A stretch of 64,000 nucleotides of DNA from Leidyana gryllorum EB-2025a (Eukaryota > Apicomplexa), in the NCBI GenBank assembly GCA_048772705.1, contig JBLWGC010000043.1, forward strand, positions 62,001-126,000, written 5' to 3'. Below are positions 6,551 through 16,184 of the stretch, piece after piece. How positions within the stretch are numbered: position 1 is the stretch's first letter; each line of letters begins with the position of its first letter. A program made the position numbers and the translations under genes. Below the pieces are notes generated by a model. That model did not search any database. It saw only the letters and a list, made by a program, of their open reading frames with translations, and was not told where the DNA came from.

Positions 6551-7018
6551 TTAAAGTTCTTCAATCGTTGGTATGCGGGGCGCCAACGGACTCTCTTGTG
6601 CACACCATGTTGGTACTGCAATCGTCTCCACTTCCTGGTCCACTGTGACTGCTTCAGCACACCAATCTGCAGTGGTATTGATTCCGCCTGAAATGTGCTG
6701 AATCATCAGATCGAGTTGCTGTAACCATATTGCCCATTTCTGCACTTTGCCACGCGTGGCACCTATCATCCATCACAGACTCTCATGGTCGGTCTGCACT
6801 AAGGTATCTGCATTTGGTATACCCTTCGAACTTCCGCACTGCCCATACGATAGCGTATGCTGTGTTACTGCAAAACCAGCAAGAGGAGTTAGTCCCTCTC
6901 GAATATGCCAGCAAAGCTGAGCAAACTGGGAGACGCGAGAGAGGGAAGCACCTATATCTTTCGCCGAAGCATCCGTTTGAAGGACAAAATCTCCATTTTT
7001 CTTGATTGGTCTAAGCAT
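6551..7018 (-). pseudogene. RNase H fragments of Ty3/gypsy pol
   Basis: Two frames together resemble RNase H: LQTDASAKDIGA (the first catalytic Asp region) and VQTDHESL, then KVQKWAIWLQQ and the HISGGINTTADW region (final Asp). The 41.2-42.8 kb element has matching motifs. Frame breaks and substitutions make it non-functional. Confidence 0.7.
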
Positions 7019-7555
7019 CAGTCTGTGCCAGATCTTCCTTCAGTGTTTTAAAAGCCTGCGATTGTGTAAGGACGTGATATTCCGGATTGCAACTCCGAGA
7101 CGAAAGTCTTGAGAAGCGATATCAAGTCTTACTATGAGCACGGCGAAGGTCTCAGGAGCGTAAGGCTGAGATAGTCCCAAGTCCCAGTGTCCCATCCGGC
7201 AGGTAACGGGATTTGTGGAAAGGGACAGCTGGGACAGGCGAAATATCACGACAGTTAGAAATTTTAAGCAACGGAGAAGCAAAGGGTATGTGTTGTAAAC
7301 TCTTCCAGCTACACGCTAAGACCGTTCGTCTTCTTACAGATTGTCCTTCCGTCCATTCCCGCTTAACTGACTTCTTGAGTAATTTAGATAGTGGTTCGGC
7401 TGTTGTAAATTTGGTACAAACCTGCGTATGTATGAGCCTAGGAAGGATCTCAGCGTGGACTTATCAGTTGGTGTCCGGACCCTGTACTTTCTCTGTTGAT
7501 GGGGGGATACCTCTGATTCCGACCACATGCCCCAAAACTGGCACCTCTGGTTTTG

Positions 7556-7846
7556 CTAGATGCGTTTGTCGATCTGCAGCGATAACCCTTCGCGCTTCCA
7601 ACAACGATCGTGTTCGACAGCATCCGAGGCGTAAAGTATTATGTCGTCAACATAGACTAAGACCCCTTTCCCATACAGATCGCCAAAGATTGCATCCATC
7701 GCTCTTTGAAATTCAGCCACACTGTTCTTCATACCATATGGCAGCACATTAAACTCATATGTCCCCCATGAAGCTACCACTGCCATATATTCTCTTGATT
7801 CTTCTTCTAACGCGAGATTCAAAATCCTGATTTGCAATATAAACAC
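7556..7846 (-). pseudogene. reverse transcriptase core fragment
   Basis: Contains EFNVLPYGMKNSVAEFQ and the catalytic YVDD box (LVYVDDIILYAS), as in the 38.9-43.3 kb element (CYVDDIVIYAS). It is only ~96 codons, lacking fingers, thumb and the upstream DYR region, which lies inverted just to the right. Confidence 0.8.
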
Positions 7847-7897
7847 GTATTCAGTGCCTGGAATGCCATGGCCTGCAAGTTGTCCGATAACAGTGGT

Positions 7898-7980
7898 AAT
7901 GGGGAGGCGCCTCAGTTTTTTGTGAAGAAAAAAGACGGCACATGGCGACTCTCTGTCGACTACCGGCCGCTTCTTCTAGC
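7898..7980 (+). pseudogene. reverse transcriptase N-terminal fragment (inverted)
   Basis: The plus strand encodes FFVKKKDGTWRLSVDYRPL, matching the RT palm entry motif of the element at ~41,095-41,150. It faces the opposite way to the adjacent YVDD fragment. Confidence 0.75.
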
Positions 7981-8027
7981 TTCACCAGACAGGGAACGCT
8001 TGGAACGCGGGGGGCAGAAATTGAGCT

Positions 8028-8107
8028 GGCAAGATGGCTGAGGAGCCTAAGGCGCTGTATTCAATTCGCACTTCGAAAGGGCGTGGGTTCGGATCCAACT
8101 CTTGTCA
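8028..8107 (+). pseudogene. tRNA-Leu(CAA)-like copy
   Basis: Class II body GGCAAGA...TCTTGTC with loop TTCAATT (CAA) and a near-consensus B box (GGTTCGGATCC). The D-arm and anticodon stem have mismatches. A similar copy is at 33326-33405. Confidence 0.55.
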
Positions 8108-8176
8108 TGTCACTTTTTTGGTGCGCGGGGCACAGAAAGGGTGGAAGTTTGTAGAGCCCAGAGTCAGGTCATCTTC

Positions 8177-8247
8177 AGAGCACGCGCGGAGTTATTTACC
8201 GACTTGCCGATCTGCACTCCGCTGCTCTACCACTGAGCTACGTATCA
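8177..8247 (-). pseudogene. tRNA-Cys copy, B box lost
   Basis: The D-arm and acceptor region resemble tRNA-Cys, but the T-loop is changed to TAAATAA and the anticodon stem is altered. Confidence 0.65.
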
Positions 8248-8351
8248 ACAAACTGCCCATCATACTCGCTCAACTCCGTTCTGTCATCCCATTGATTCAA
8301 AAGAAGCAAAACGGCCGATACCGTGTACGTGTTTCGACAACAAGGTGGTAC

Positions 8352-8422
8352 GCATCTGTGGCCTAGTGGTAGAGTGTCTCGTTGCCACCGAGGCGACCCG
8401 GGTTCGATTCCCGGCAGATGCC
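8352..8422 (+). tRNA. tRNA-Gly(GCC)
   Basis: Acceptor GCATCTG/CAGATGC, anticodon stem TCTCG/CGAGG with loop TTGCCAC (GCC), T-arm CCGGG/CCCGG with B box GGTTCGATTCC. An intact paralog is at 32225-32295. Confidence 0.93.
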
Positions 8423-8486
8423 GAGGAGATAGCACATGGTTGAGTTTTATGCGTGAGTTGGTGTTTGACCCTCCGATCACATCGCA

Positions 8487-8568
8487 GGACAACTGCTGGA
8501 TTTGAACCAGCGCGGGCCAGGCCCAGTAGATTTCAAGTCGACCCCCTTAACCACTCGGGCAAGTTGCC
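8487..8568 (-). tRNA. tRNA-Ser(TGA)
   Basis: Class II with acceptor GGCAACT/AGTTGTC, loop CTTGAAA (TGA), long variable arm and T-arm GCTGG/CCAGC. One anticodon-stem mismatch and a variant B box (GGTTCAAATCC) lower confidence compared with 32061-32142. Confidence 0.75.
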
Positions 8569-8689
8569 AACTGTACGGCAATTGCTTCTGATCCTGCTGC
8601 GGCACGCCCCTCTGTGTTCGAAGCGAACGTAGGTACTTCTTTGCAAGGTATGGTTGCGTAGCACTCGACGCTGGTGCGCGCTGCCCCCT

Positions 8690-8727
8690 TCATGCGACCG
8701 GGGGTTCGATCCCGGCGCGACCCTTGA
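8690..8727 (+). pseudogene. tRNA-Gln T-arm fragment
   Basis: GGTTCGATCCCGGCGCGACC matches the 3' end of the Gln-like copies at 1496 and 36018, followed by the same ~65 nt spacer leading to a Val copy, here in inverted orientation. Confidence 0.6.
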
Positions 8728-8787
8728 ACTTGTCCTCACTACTCCCTGAAGCTTCGCCACTTCTCTTGGGCTGCGGGGACCAACCAT

Positions 8788-8859
8788 GAAGCCATGGTCT
8801 AGTGGTTACGACGTCTGGTTAACACGCAGAAGGTCCCGAGTTGATCCTCGGTGGTTGTA
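8788..8859 (+). pseudogene. tRNA-Val(AAC) copy
   Basis: Loop TTAACAC reads AAC, but the anticodon stem has a mismatch and the B box has lost a base (GAGTTGATCC). It is the inverted counterpart of the Asp-Val cassette at 1232-1431. Confidence 0.65.
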
Positions 8860-8915
8860 GCCCGCAACTTTCAGCGAGCACCAAAAAAAGACAATCTCAA
8901 ACGAAACCAACTGTG

Positions 8916-8987
8916 CTCCGAGACCGGGAATCGAACCCGGGTCTTCCGCGTGACAGGCGGAAATACTAACCACTGTGCTATCTCGGA
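8916..8987 (-). tRNA. tRNA-Asp(GTC)
   Basis: Acceptor TCCGAGA/TCTCGGA, anticodon stem CCGC/GCGG with loop CTGTCAC, perfect B box. The D-loop differs slightly (AGCACAGTGG) from other copies. Confidence 0.9.
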
Positions 8988-9081
8988 CGCTCCGAACACG
9001 CCGGCCTCCAACCCCAAAAGTCCTTGCATCTTGAGATTCCAAGCATAGAAAACGCGTGGAGCGGCGAGCCAACAACACCCC

Positions 9082-9161
9082 GGCAAGATGGCCGAGTGGT
9101 CTGAGGCGCTGTGCTCAAACCGGAGTCCGAAAGGGCGTGGGTTCGAATCCCACTTTTGCCA
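9082..9161 (+). tRNA. tRNA-Leu(CAA)
   Basis: Class II with acceptor GGCAAGA/TTTTGCC, loop CTCAAAC (CAA), long variable arm, T-arm GTGGG/CCCAC with B box GGTTCGAATCC. One G-G mismatch lies in the anticodon stem. It is convergent with Trp at 9197. Confidence 0.75.
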
Positions 9162-9196
9162 GGTTGCGGCGTAAACGGGAAAACATAGAGTCTGAT

Positions 9197-9268
9197 TGAG
9201 CCCAGAGTGATTCGAACACCCAACCTTCTGATCTGGAGTCAGACGCGCTACCGTTGCGCCATAGGCCC
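9197..9268 (-). tRNA. tRNA-Trp(CCA)
   Basis: Acceptor GGGCCTA/TGGGCTC, anticodon stem TCTGA/TCAGA with loop CTCCAGA (CCA), T-arm GGGTG/CACTC, B box TGTTCGAATCA. The Leu-Trp convergent pair recurs at 33326-33513. Confidence 0.88.
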
Positions 9269-9317
9269 AAAACCATCCCCCGCTTAAGACTCATTGCCTT
9301 GTGGTCAGGAATGGAGG

Positions 9318-9385
9318 TGTCACGCATCTGTGGTCTAAGTAGAATGTGCACCGAGACGACCCATGTTCAATTCCCGGCAGATGCA
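9318..9385 (+). pseudogene. tRNA-Gly copy lacking anticodon loop
   Basis: Acceptor strands match tRNA-Gly(GCC), but ~9 nt covering the anticodon 5' stem and loop are deleted and the B box is mutated. Confidence 0.7.
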
Positions 9386-9466
9386 GAGGAGATGGCACAT
9401 GGTCGATTGTGCCACCCGTCTAGGTTTCAGGCGTGAGTTGGTGTCTGACCCTACTATCACATCGCG

Positions 9467-9545
9467 CGACAACTGCTGGATATGAACCAGCGCGGCAGGC
9501 CCATAGATTTCTAGTCTACCCCCTTAACCACTCGGGCAAGTTGCC
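9467..9545 (-). pseudogene. tRNA-Ser(AGA)-like copy
   Basis: Acceptor GGCAACT/AGTTGTC and loop CTAGAAA (AGA) are kept, but the variable arm is shortened and the B box reads GGTTCATATCC. It could still be weakly expressed. Confidence 0.55.
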
Positions 9546-9710
9546 ACCTGTCAAACTCGGCATTTTGCGGCCAGTGGCTTCACATACGCTTCAGCAAGCT
9601 TGAATCCGCCTTCGCGCGGATCCCGAAATGGTTGTATCAAGCTCCCAAGATCAGAAGTTCGGCTTAAATTGCGGGGTTTTGCAAGGTGCCAGACTCGACT
9701 TCCGGTGAGA

Positions 9711-9769
9711 TTGGACGACCTGGATATCGACCCAATACCTTTCCGTTCGAAGCGAGCGCTCTACCATTC
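9711..9769 (-). pseudogene. tRNA-Ala copy cut by interspersed repeat
   Basis: T-arm, anticodon arm and part of the D-arm of a tRNA-Ala-like gene are present, but the 5' part is replaced from 9770 by the ~270 bp repeat. The anticodon loop is also altered (TTCGAAC). Confidence 0.65.
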
Positions 9770-10040
9770 TGTTGTAGTTCGTGTTTGCCTGATGGTCAAC
9801 TTCCTATCGGGTTGCCAGAATTCGACTTGGTGAAATTTCCAATCGAATTAACATCCATCTGGATACTTCCCTACATATTTGGCGATTATATAGGGGCATG
9901 TATAAGATGGTGAAAAGGCATTACTAACGAACGTAAAGCAACTACTACTAAAGCGTAAAGGCTAATGCACCCTAGTGGTCTGAACTGTGTGTGACAGTCT
10001 AACTGTGCAGACACTCGAATGAATGATCAGAGTGTGGTGG
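9770..10040 (+). repeat. ~270 bp interspersed repeat, copy 2 (LTR-like)
   Basis: Reverse-complement match of 3727-3995, starting TGTTGTAGTTCGTG, with the TATA-like TATATAGGGGCATG. It starts inside a tRNA-Ala D-arm. Homology to copy 1 stops near GTGTGGTG. Confidence 0.75.
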
Positions 10041-10653
10041 TCGAGTCGAACTTACCGTGTGTATTCAGCGCGAGGCTGCGGAAGCGTGCGCGCGGCTGGC
10101 ACATGGGTAAAGTGAGAGAGACACCAGAGTGAGAAACACAGGAAGAGCGGAGTTGGCTAAGTCAGAGTTGGGCTAGGCAAGAGGCGGCCTAAGATAACTT
10201 TTGTACTTGGAACAACAAGTCGTGGTCCTCATTTTTCGCCGTCGTGTGGACTCAGTCGAACATATCAGTCGAGTGATGGCTCCAACCGAATTGATCAGAG
10301 CGCTCAGTTCTCACTTTGGTACGGGGGGCGCATTAAGAAGGCATTGCCCAACTAGCGACACGAGCTCTCTCGAAACGCGTTGGGCTTCGCAAACGGCTAC
10401 GGTGGCTAAAACACAAGGCAGTCGACCCCCCACACTTGACTGTCAAAGCTAGTGACTTGCACAGGTGGCTACGGGAAGCCTGAAAATTGTCATAGAAAGG
10501 CTCATTCTGGATGCGAAATGTATATTCGATGGCATTATACATACCACGAGGGAGGAGATCCAGTCCACGCTTGATTGCGACCTGAAACCGGTTCGCGGAG
10601 CGACCTTTCAGTACGCAAATGCAAAGACGTTTCATGCGAATATTGAAAGTAAT
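10041..10653. other. no recognisable feature
   Basis: No tRNA, convincing coding frame or repeat was recognised here. Short open frames exist on both strands but show no motif. Confidence 0.4.
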
Positions 10654-11493
10654 TTGTGCAGGTCGGCGAAACCCGCAAGGGTGAGCCCGACCATTACCGT
10701 AGGTTTTTTTGGGGGTTCTTAGGGGGTACCAGAAACGACTTTTAGTGAAATAGGAATTTGATTAGAAGCTCTAGACGAGCTCTCTCGCTTACCTTAGGAA
10801 CAGTAGTGGCCTGATTAGTTGGCAGCCAGGTTTTAGGCGAAATCTCACCGCTAGAATAAGAGATAGGCGACTGTCTCGAGCTCTCTGAGACACGAGAAGG
10901 CCTGATTTTTGCAAAAATGAGACTTCCCAAACTTCAATTGGCTCGTTCGCTACAGCAAACTAGCCTCCCATCGAGATGTAAGGGTCGTCAGACTCCTTAA
11001 TTTAGCTCTCGTGCGGCTCGCGAGCAACAGATAGCAGCCCAAACGCGCCACTTTTCCCAAGATTTGGTGTGCGAGACGTGGGACTTGGACTGTTATTTTT
11101 GTTCTCAGATCCAAAAAGCCCTCTTCTCGCTCGCGCTCGCTTTCTTCCCCCCAGATGTTCCCAAGACGTGACCTCGTGCCACTCAGACTGGTCTGGCACG
11201 TTCCCACACCAAGTGAGTTCCCACAACTCATCCCCACACATCTCACATAGCCGAGGAAGAGCTTCGGCACTTTGCGAGGAACTGGGATGCCCCGCGACCC
11301 CAATTGCGAGTAGAGCTCCAGCCAATGGAGCCTGAACCCCCGGTTGTTCGGTTTTTTCCCCAGCCAGCTAACCCCTCCCACATTCGCTCCCTCCCCCAAC
11401 CAGCATCCAGTGGCCCCCCAGTTAGCATGCCGCTGAGTGATTCTCAGTCTCCCCCAGCCTCGGTCTCGTCTACTGAGGTCATTGGGTGTCTCT
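10654..11493 (+). repeat. ~0.8 kb direct repeat, copy 1
   Basis: It matches 15384-16172 with indels. It starts TGTGCAGGTCGG and carries a nested hairpin (see 10661-10692); the last shared bases read GGGTGTCTCT. The pair could be LTRs of an unrecognised element or a segmental duplication; no primer binding site or polypurine tract was recognised. Confidence 0.75.
10661..10692 (+). other. nested hairpin with GCAA tetraloop
   Basis: Outer stem GGTCGG/CCGACC encloses an inner hairpin ACCC-GCAA-GGGT, a GNRA-type loop. The same sequence occurs at 15391-15422 near the start of the second repeat copy. Identity between the copies is too high to test for compensatory change. Confidence 0.5.
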
Positions 11494-12159
11494 CAACGGT
11501 TGTTCAAGATGAGCAAACAGAGTGGTTGAGCACTCGCAGAGACTCACTGGCCTCGACGGTGGACCTGAAGCCATTGCCAAGGCTGGCAGCCCCTACCCCT
11601 CCCCTAGCTCCCCCTACCCTAGCTCCCCCTACCCCTCCTCATGTACATCGGGGATACATGAAGTGTGCGATTTGCGGGAAAGGGCTCCAAGTTGAGATGG
11701 GCAACATCATCTAAAACAAAAGATGGTAAGACGGCAGCGTTGTAGCATAAGATACACGAAGTGATCACGTACGAGAACAAGACATGTAATAGGTGAGTCT
11801 CTTACCTTATGTACCTTCAATGCCTCATACAGTTGCCAATTTCAAGTCTCATTGAAATTTTTACGCAAATTTTCGCGATTCTACCAGTGTCGTCACCCTT
11901 ATCTCGTTACAATTTTTTTTGTAAATACAAAGTTGCCACCAGTTTTTTGTATCGCCTAAGGTTGACCAAGGCACAGAAAGCCCTTTGTGACGCACCCACT
12001 CAAGCTCAAGGTGAGGCTCCTCCCAGCGTACCAACGGCGCTCAACATGGAAGCCTCGAGCAACACTGAGCTCGAAGAAGAGACCTTCGCGGCCACCCCTC
12101 CCGAGTCGCCCCCCAACAGCCCTCTACCCAGCCCGCTGAGAGTTCGCCCCCTTCTCTGA
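11304..12159 (+). other. proline/serine-rich open frames, possible 5' exons
   Basis: Frames at 11304-11714 and 11809-12159 are rich in Pro and Ser (for example PTPPLAPPTLAPPTPP). The first overlaps the end of the 0.8 kb repeat. A CAG-GTAAGT at 12162-12170 is a consensus 5' splice donor. Whether these are exons of the gene ending at 12899 is open. Confidence 0.35.
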
Positions 12160-12221
12160 CACAGGTAAGTCCCCCTCCAAAGCCCTCGGAGCCCGAAGCC
12201 CCTCTGGAAGCGACAACCACA

Positions 12222-12899
12222 ATGGTTGTGAGGGCTCCGACGCGGTCTTACCTCACCGAAGCCGCCTCGACAGCAAGCCCTCCGCTCTCCCAGCCGCTCG
12301 AGCTTGGACAGAGACCACCCACCGTCTCGACGGCTACGGCTACCACCGGCGCCTCCCAACTCCCCCCCCTTCTTCCCCCTGCGCCAGCTTCTCCCCCCTC
12401 ATCCCTACTCAAAGACGAACGGTTGGTTGAGGATATCATCCACAATCACACTGCTCCTCTTCGAACACCTCTCTCCCACCCACCGGGTCACCAAGCATAC
12501 ATGGAACCCATCCCCCTTCAAGGGAGCTCCGCTCGGGCTCGCTCTCAAGCCCTTGACGCACCCATTGCCACACATGGCGTGCCCATTTGGGGTGAACCCG
12601 CAGTTCAGCAGGCTAAGAGGCTCAAGGATCGACACAAGAGGAAGATTGAAGAGCTGAAGCAAGCGATGGAGGTGGAGATGTTCCACATACAGAACATCGA
12701 CCGCCCACCTCCAGTTCCAAACGGAACTGCGAACCCTCCAATGGCGTCATCAACAAGCCATGTACAACCCATATATGGGCATCGGCAACTCCCACAAGCT
12801 CGCCCCATACAGTGTGCTACCGTCAGGAGGTCCGAACCCTTTTTACCCCCCTACGTTGGCTACCGCTCCCCCTTCTTCCTCTCTCACTGCGGCTGTTAG
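12222..12899 (+). CDS. proline-rich protein with coiled-coil segment, unknown function
   Basis: 225-codon frame, also open upstream of this ATG past 12150, so the true start may lie further upstream. The N-terminal half is Pro/Ser/Thr-rich and low in complexity. At roughly residues 127-160 a charged stretch (AKRLKDRHKRKIEELKQAME) predicts a helix or coiled coil. An AATAAA polyadenylation-like signal lies at ~13,012, about 110 nt after the stop. No catalytic motif is seen. It may be a host gene, a captured exon of a mobile element or a chance frame in compositionally biased DNA. Confidence 0.4.
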   Translation: MVVRAPTRSYLTEAASTASPPLSQPLELGQRPPTVSTATATTGASQLPPLLPPAPASPPSSLLKDERLVEDIIHNHTAPLRTPLSHPPGHQAYMEPIPLQGSSARARSQALDAPIATHGVPIWGEPAVQQAKRLKDRHKRKIEELKQAMEVEMFHIQNIDRPPPVPNGTANPPMASSTSHVQPIYGHRQLPQARPIQCATVRRSEPFLPPYVGYRSPFFLSHCGC

Positions 12900-12957
12900 C
12901 AATCCAGCACCGCAAGCAAGGGCAACACCCCGCGCTGGAATAAGGGTTACGACTCAC

Positions 12958-12982
12958 GAACAGACAGACAGACAGACAGACA
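12958..12982 (+). repeat. (CAGA)n microsatellite
   Basis: Six tandem CAGA units follow the proline-rich frame and precede an AATAAA motif. It has no obvious function. Confidence 0.85.
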
Positions 12983-13196
12983 GCAAGTTTTTTCGAACCC
13001 AACAAACAATCAATAAAGTTTTTCTAGCAACCCAATAAATAGTAAACATGCCACCAATAACCCTCGCAAACCTCACACACTGCGCACACGGTAAGCTGTG
13101 GCTCTCCCCTACCCGATACACATCTCTGTAGAATGCTATCACACTTGTAGCACCCTTCTACAGGGTCTACGACATGATGAATGCCTCACACATCTA

Positions 13197-13780
13197 TCAT
13201 ACTTGTTTGGCACATGTTTGCTACTTGTTTGCTACTTGTTTGTCACATGTTGCTACTTGTTTGCCACTTGTTTCACACTTGCTTGCTACTTGTTTCACAC
13301 ATGTTTGTCACTTGTTTTTCACTTGTTTGTCACTTGTTTGTTACATGTTTGCCACATGTTTGTTACTTGTTTGACGCATGTTTGCCACATGTTTGTTACT
13401 TGTTTGACGCATGTTTGCCACATGTTTGCGACATGTGTGGCACTTGTTTGACATTTGTTCACCACATGTTTGCGATGCTTGCGACATGTTTGGCACTTGT
13501 TTGCGACTTGTTTGCCACATGTTTGATACTTGTTTGTCACTTGTTTGCGACATACTTGACACTTGTTCGCACTTGTTTTCGACATACTTGACACTTGTTT
13601 GTCACATGTTTGCAACTTGTTTGCCACATGTTTGCTACTCACTTACTACTTGTTTGCCACATGTTTGCCACTCACTTGACACTTGTTTGCCACATGTCTG
13701 CCACTCACTTGACACTTGTTTGACACATGTTTCCCACTTGTTTGCGACTTACTTGACACGTGTTTGCGACTGCTCTGCGA
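13197..13780 (+). repeat. 11-bp minisatellite array 1 (CACWTGTTTGC)n
   Basis: Head-to-tail units of 11 bp, consensus CACTTGTTTGC or CACATGTTTGC, with point variants. Each unit holds a CANNTG E-box-like core. Open frames rich in Cys, Leu and Thr across it are by-products of the repeat. A related array is at 16440-17475. Confidence 0.9.
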
Positions 13781-14100
13781 GTAGTTCGTAAGCCATATAC
13801 TTCTTTGATTCTGCTCCACTAAGCTTTCAACTTTACTTTCAATTCTTCTCTCCTCCCCCGCATTAACGCATTCCATTGTCGTGACGTTGCTGCATCAGCC
13901 GTTCCAACGCAAGGTAACCCACCGGAATATCCGAACTTGATGTATTCTTTTCCATCTCAACAAGCTTCTCTGTAACAGTGGATGATTTGAGCGCAACAAT
14001 CAATACTTGACAAAAAAGCTGTCCTACAATCCACAGTGTTCTGTCTAATGTCGTGTTCATCCTATTCTTTACCCAATTTTGACTACTGTTCCTTCAAATG
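13781..14100. other. spacer, no recognised gene
   Basis: A 65-codon minus-strand frame (13863-14060) has no motif I recognise. It lies between minisatellite 1 and the Helitron-like remnants. Confidence 0.35.
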
Positions 14101-14700
14101 AATCAGCTACTCCAAGATGAAACTTTCGAAGAGTTACAACGCATTTGGAGAGTTCAATAATTGCTCATCCAACCACCAACACTTCAAGACCAAGCTCATG
14201 CGTGGAGCACAATCCGACAAGCAAGAAATACCTTACTTCAATCATGGGTCACTGCTGGCATCCTTGAATCAGTCGATTCTCCACTTCATTTCGGCTCTTT
14301 CAAGTTGTTCGCGTGTAGTTATTGCGGTTCACGATGTTCTATGGACGAGTTGACACCCATTCAATGGACCAACCTGCCCGATTCTATGAATTCGTCTCGA
14401 TCACCAAGATACTCGATCGAGAATTTGTACGAGAATTTTCGCAATTTTTCTATGGTGTAAAAATACACCCAAACCACTCGAGTTGTGCACGCCAGGCGAA
14501 CGCGCGGGGAGAATTCTCGAATGGGAAACGTTCCTCAACAAAATCATATTCGCATCGACAGATGACGAAGAGATACGCCGCGTTCAAACCCATACACATT
14601 ATGTCACCTGTGCACATGAATAACCAGCTGAATATGTGCGCAGACTTCAGATACGCTAGAGCTTACTATAGTATAGATTTAGGTGCATACGTGGTGTGAT
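14101..14700 (+). pseudogene. possible Helitron N-terminal region, degenerate
   Basis: Overlapping short frames include CSYCGSRCSMDELTP, loosely like the zinc-finger region preceding the Rep domain in Helitron transposases. The assignment rests mainly on position upstream of the Rep motif at 15,300. Frames are broken. Confidence 0.35.
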
Positions 14701-14860
14701 GTATTTTGGATGATTTATTGGGGCGTTATTAAGATGGCTTAAAGTGGCTTAAGTAGTGGCTCAACCCATCGACGAGTGTGATAACATACTATGGAGTTAC
14801 GCAGTCAGACACAGTTGAAGAAATCCCAGCAGATGACGGAGCCCAATTCTCACACATGAT
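14600..14860 (+). repeat. sequence shared with 43925-44185 (inverted)
   Basis: A reverse-complement copy of this segment lies at 43.9-44.19 kb, for example CCCATCGACGAGTGTGATAA here. It shows that the Helitron-derived sequence is dispersed in the window. Confidence 0.7.
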
Positions 14861-15028
14861 CAACGTTGTCAGAAGAATCTCAAGCCCCTCAATACATGCA
14901 AATGGCGCTTTCCACGACTCCCTACACCCATAGGCAAACTCCTACTGCCAACACATACGGAAAGCAAAGATAGAAGAGCTGCGAGAGCAATCGTATACAG
15001 TTGGCAGAAGAGACTCCAATACAAAACA

Positions 15029-15373
15029 ATGGAGTTGACCCACATAGAATTCCATCAACTTACATTCGATCAATGCCTCGCCCTCATCGGAATATCAAAT
15101 CATGAAACCTACTATCGCCTGATAGCACAATCACTTCCGTCCCCTATCTATCTTGCCCAAAGACGTGTTCTGGACGCCAACATCAACGACTTCAACCCCA
15201 TCATCTTCCCATACACCAACTCTAACATGGACATCTCTCCCGTAACAACTATCGCCCAAGCAATCCAATATATCACCAAGTACGTCTCTAAGTCCGAACC
15301 CACATTGCTCAAAGAAGATGCGTTCGATAACACTCGCACAATGACTCAAGCGCTATTAAAACACAAGACCTAA
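15029..15373 (+). pseudogene. Helitron Rep (HUH endonuclease) fragment
   Basis: 114 codons ending in a region with IQYITKYVSKSEP, which fits the tyrosine motif (YxxKY type) of Helitron rolling-circle Rep proteins. The upstream HUH histidine motif is not visible in this frame, and the 3' side ends at the start of the 0.8 kb repeat. In Helitrons this domain nicks DNA and is fused to a helicase; the helicase remnant lies at 18.7-21.0 kb. Confidence 0.65.
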
Positions 15374-15383
15374 ACCTATCACG

Positions 15384-16172
15384 TTGTGCAGGTCGGCGAA
15401 ACCCGCAAGGGTGAGCCCGACCATTACCGTAGGTTTTTTGGGGGTTCTTAGGGGGTACCAGAAACGACTTTTAGTGAAATAGGAATTTGATTAGGAGCTC
15501 TAGACTAGCTCTCTCGCTTACCTTAGGAATAGTAGTGGCCTGATTAGTTAGCAGCCAGATTTTAGGCGAAATCTCACCGCTAGAATAGGAGATAGGCGAC
15601 TCTCTCGAGCTCTCTGAGACACGAGAAGGCCTGATTTTTGCAAAAATGAGACTTCCCAAACTTCAATTGGCTCGTTCGCTACAGCAAACTAGCCTCCCAT
15701 CGAGATGTAAGGGTCGTCAGACTCCTTAATTTAGCTCTCGTGCGGCTCGCAAGCAACAGATAGCAGCCCAAACGAGCCACTTTTCCCAAGATTTGGTGTG
15801 CGAGACGTGGGACTTGGACTGTTATTTTTGTTCTCAGATCCAAAAAGCCCTCTTCTCGCTCGCGCTCGCTTTCTTCCCCCCCAGATGTTCCCAAGACGTG
15901 ACCTCGTGCCACTCAGACTGGTCTGGCACGTTCCCACACCAAGTAAGTTCCCACACCTCATCCCCACACATCCCAGAACGCCCCCAAGGAGCTTCGCCAC
16001 TTTGCGACCAGAGCCTCACCTCCCCATTGTGCAGTTTTTATCCCAGCCAACTGACCCCCATTCGCTACCTGCCCCAACCAGCATCCAGTGACGCCCCAGC
16101 TAACATCTCATTGAGTCATTCTCAGTCTCCCCTACCGCATTTCTCGTCTACTGAGGTTATTGGGTGTCTCTA
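15384..16172 (+). repeat. ~0.8 kb direct repeat, copy 2
   Basis: Matches 10654-11493 including the GCAA hairpin (15391-15422) and a shared minus-strand frame. It interrupts the Helitron Rep sequence at its left edge. Downstream are a ~57 bp tandem repeat and an 11-bp minisatellite, in the same order as after copy 1. Confidence 0.75.
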
Positions 16173-16184
16173 AGCGAAATTTAT

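Larger units (their letters stand above)
6484..8000 (-). mobile_element. degenerate Ty3/gypsy pol fragment, internally inverted
   Basis: The minus strand holds, from high to low coordinates, RT core, connection and RNase H pieces similar to the 38.9-43.3 kb element. The RT N-terminal piece at ~7,900-7,980 is on the plus strand, so part of the element is inverted. Frames are broken throughout. The edges lie next to a tRNA-Asp fragment and a tRNA-Leu copy. Confidence 0.75.

Noticed and set aside
10661-10692. Self-cleaving ribozyme (hammerhead) at the 0.8 kb repeat start
   Set aside because: GCGAAAC is present but the conserved CUGAUGA core is missing on both strands.
13174-13791. Overlapping Cys/Leu/Thr-rich open frames (e.g. 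13411-13791) that look like membrane proteins
   Set aside because: They follow the 11-bp minisatellite in all frames and on both strands, as expected for any repeat whose unit length is not a multiple of three and that lacks stops.
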